This document shows, in pieces, positions 63,791 to 64,000 of a stretch of 64,000 bases of DNA. Source of the stretch: Trichobilharzia szidati. Taxonomy: Eukaryota > Platyhelminthes > Trematoda > Strigeidida > Schistosomatidae. The notes below the pieces were generated by a model, which did no database searches, was not told the DNA's origin, and saw nothing but the letters and a program-made list of their open reading frames with translations. The DNA lies in contig OX235272.1 in assembly GCA_944472155.2 (NCBI GenBank), forward strand, positions 107,204,020 to 107,268,019. Reading direction: 5' to 3'. Within the stretch, counting starts at the first letter, position 1; each line of letters opens with the position of its first letter. The translations under genes were made by a program, and so were the position numbers.

Positions 63791-63898
63791 CAAATAACTC
63801 CATTGGCGAAGATTGGAAGCCACCATAGGCCTCCAAGTGACAGGGGCTGGCCGTAAGAAACCAGCCACCCGTCCCACGCCATGCCACAAATTCAACTC

Positions 63899-64000
63899 TG
63901 TCTAATAAATTAGTCAGGATAATTAGTGATATACATGCGTTTTGTTTCTAAATCCTAACTTGTCATGCCTCTGCTAACAACATCAAGACATCATATCTTT
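63899..64000 (-). pseudogene. PLE-2 remnant resuming after the RTE insertion
   Basis: Starts with the right target duplication and then matches 1157-1260 (ATTAGTGATATACATGCG, CTTGTCATGCCTCTGCTAAC). Part of the endonuclease end, cut by the window edge. Confidence 0.8.

Larger units (their letters stand above)
62084..63898 (-). mobile_element. RTE-A with 5' end, internally deleted
   Basis: Bounded by a 14-bp target duplication. The 5' end (right) starts GAGTTGAATTTGTGGCATGG, then a 5' UTR with a tandem duplication (63405-63510 and 63577-63682, period 172 bp), then jumps at about 63395 directly into the RT. Endonuclease and RT N-terminus are missing, so this is an internal deletion, not a 5' truncation. 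The 3' end is complementary to GAAGCCCTATGTTCCTCTAG with a short TAATAATA-type tail. Dependent on other RTE copies for movement. Confidence 0.92.

Noticed and set aside
1..64000. CRISPR array, bacterial operons, rRNA genes or phage attachment sites
   Set aside because: No regularly spaced direct repeats with unique spacers, no ribosome-binding-site-led gene clusters, and only retroelement coding; the features are those of an animal genome.

Overview
The window looks like repeat-rich, AT-rich genomic DNA of a schistosome blood fluke or a close relative. Four signs support this: Smα-like hammerhead-ribozyme repeats with tRNA-like promoter boxes, RTE-clade (SR2-like) non-LTR retrotransposons, many Penelope-like elements (PLEs) with a GIY-YIG endonuclease, and tRNA-derived SINEs. 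No bacterial operon, CRISPR array, rRNA or functional tRNA is visible. Almost every recognisable reading frame belongs to a retroelement and most are broken. An assembly gap of Ns spans 28582-29079. Family labels (PLE-1 to PLE-7, RTE-A/B, HH-D, HH-α, HH-E, SINE-T1/T2) are mine; nothing was compared with a database.

Layout. 0-6 kb: PLE-2 and PLE-5 fragments, then an RTE copy. 6-13.6 kb: SINEs, four PLE 3' pieces and several hammerhead repeats, including an inverted dimer at 11.6-11.95 kb. 13.9-16.7 kb: two RTE-A copies. 17.6-23.1 kb: a PLE-5 fragment, then the best preserved element, two nearly identical 5'-truncated PLE-1 copies fused head to head (19119-23063) with RT and GIY-YIG frames on both strands. 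23.5-31.3 kb: tandem hammerhead repeats, an RTE-B copy and PLE-4/PLE-5 pieces. 31.5-34.1 kb: a solo-LTR-like repeat and the least repetitive stretch, with possible host exons. 34.3-49.7 kb: RTE, PLE-3, PLE-4, PLE-6, hammerhead repeats, a second solo-LTR-like repeat and telomere-like DNA. 51-61.9 kb: PLE, a CR1/jockey-like LINE, and SINEs nested in PLE-3. 62-63.9 kb: an RTE-A copy with a 14-bp target duplication, inside a second copy of the PLE-2 structure seen at position 1.

Two themes recur. First, at about ten loci a PLE 3' end or RT fragment is joined head to head with an opposite-strand piece of the same family, so that 3' ends point outward. Second, self-cleaving RNA motifs are everywhere: hammerhead cores occur in two or three SINE/satellite families and, in weaker form, in the 3' regions of several PLE families. 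Palindromic stem III sequences suggest cleavage as RNA dimers.

The elements probably depend on one another. SINE-T1 ends like RTE elements, and SINE-T2 carries the same tRNA-like head on a tail resembling the CR1-like LINE of this window. Nesting order (RTE into PLE-2, SINEs into PLE-3) gives relative ages.
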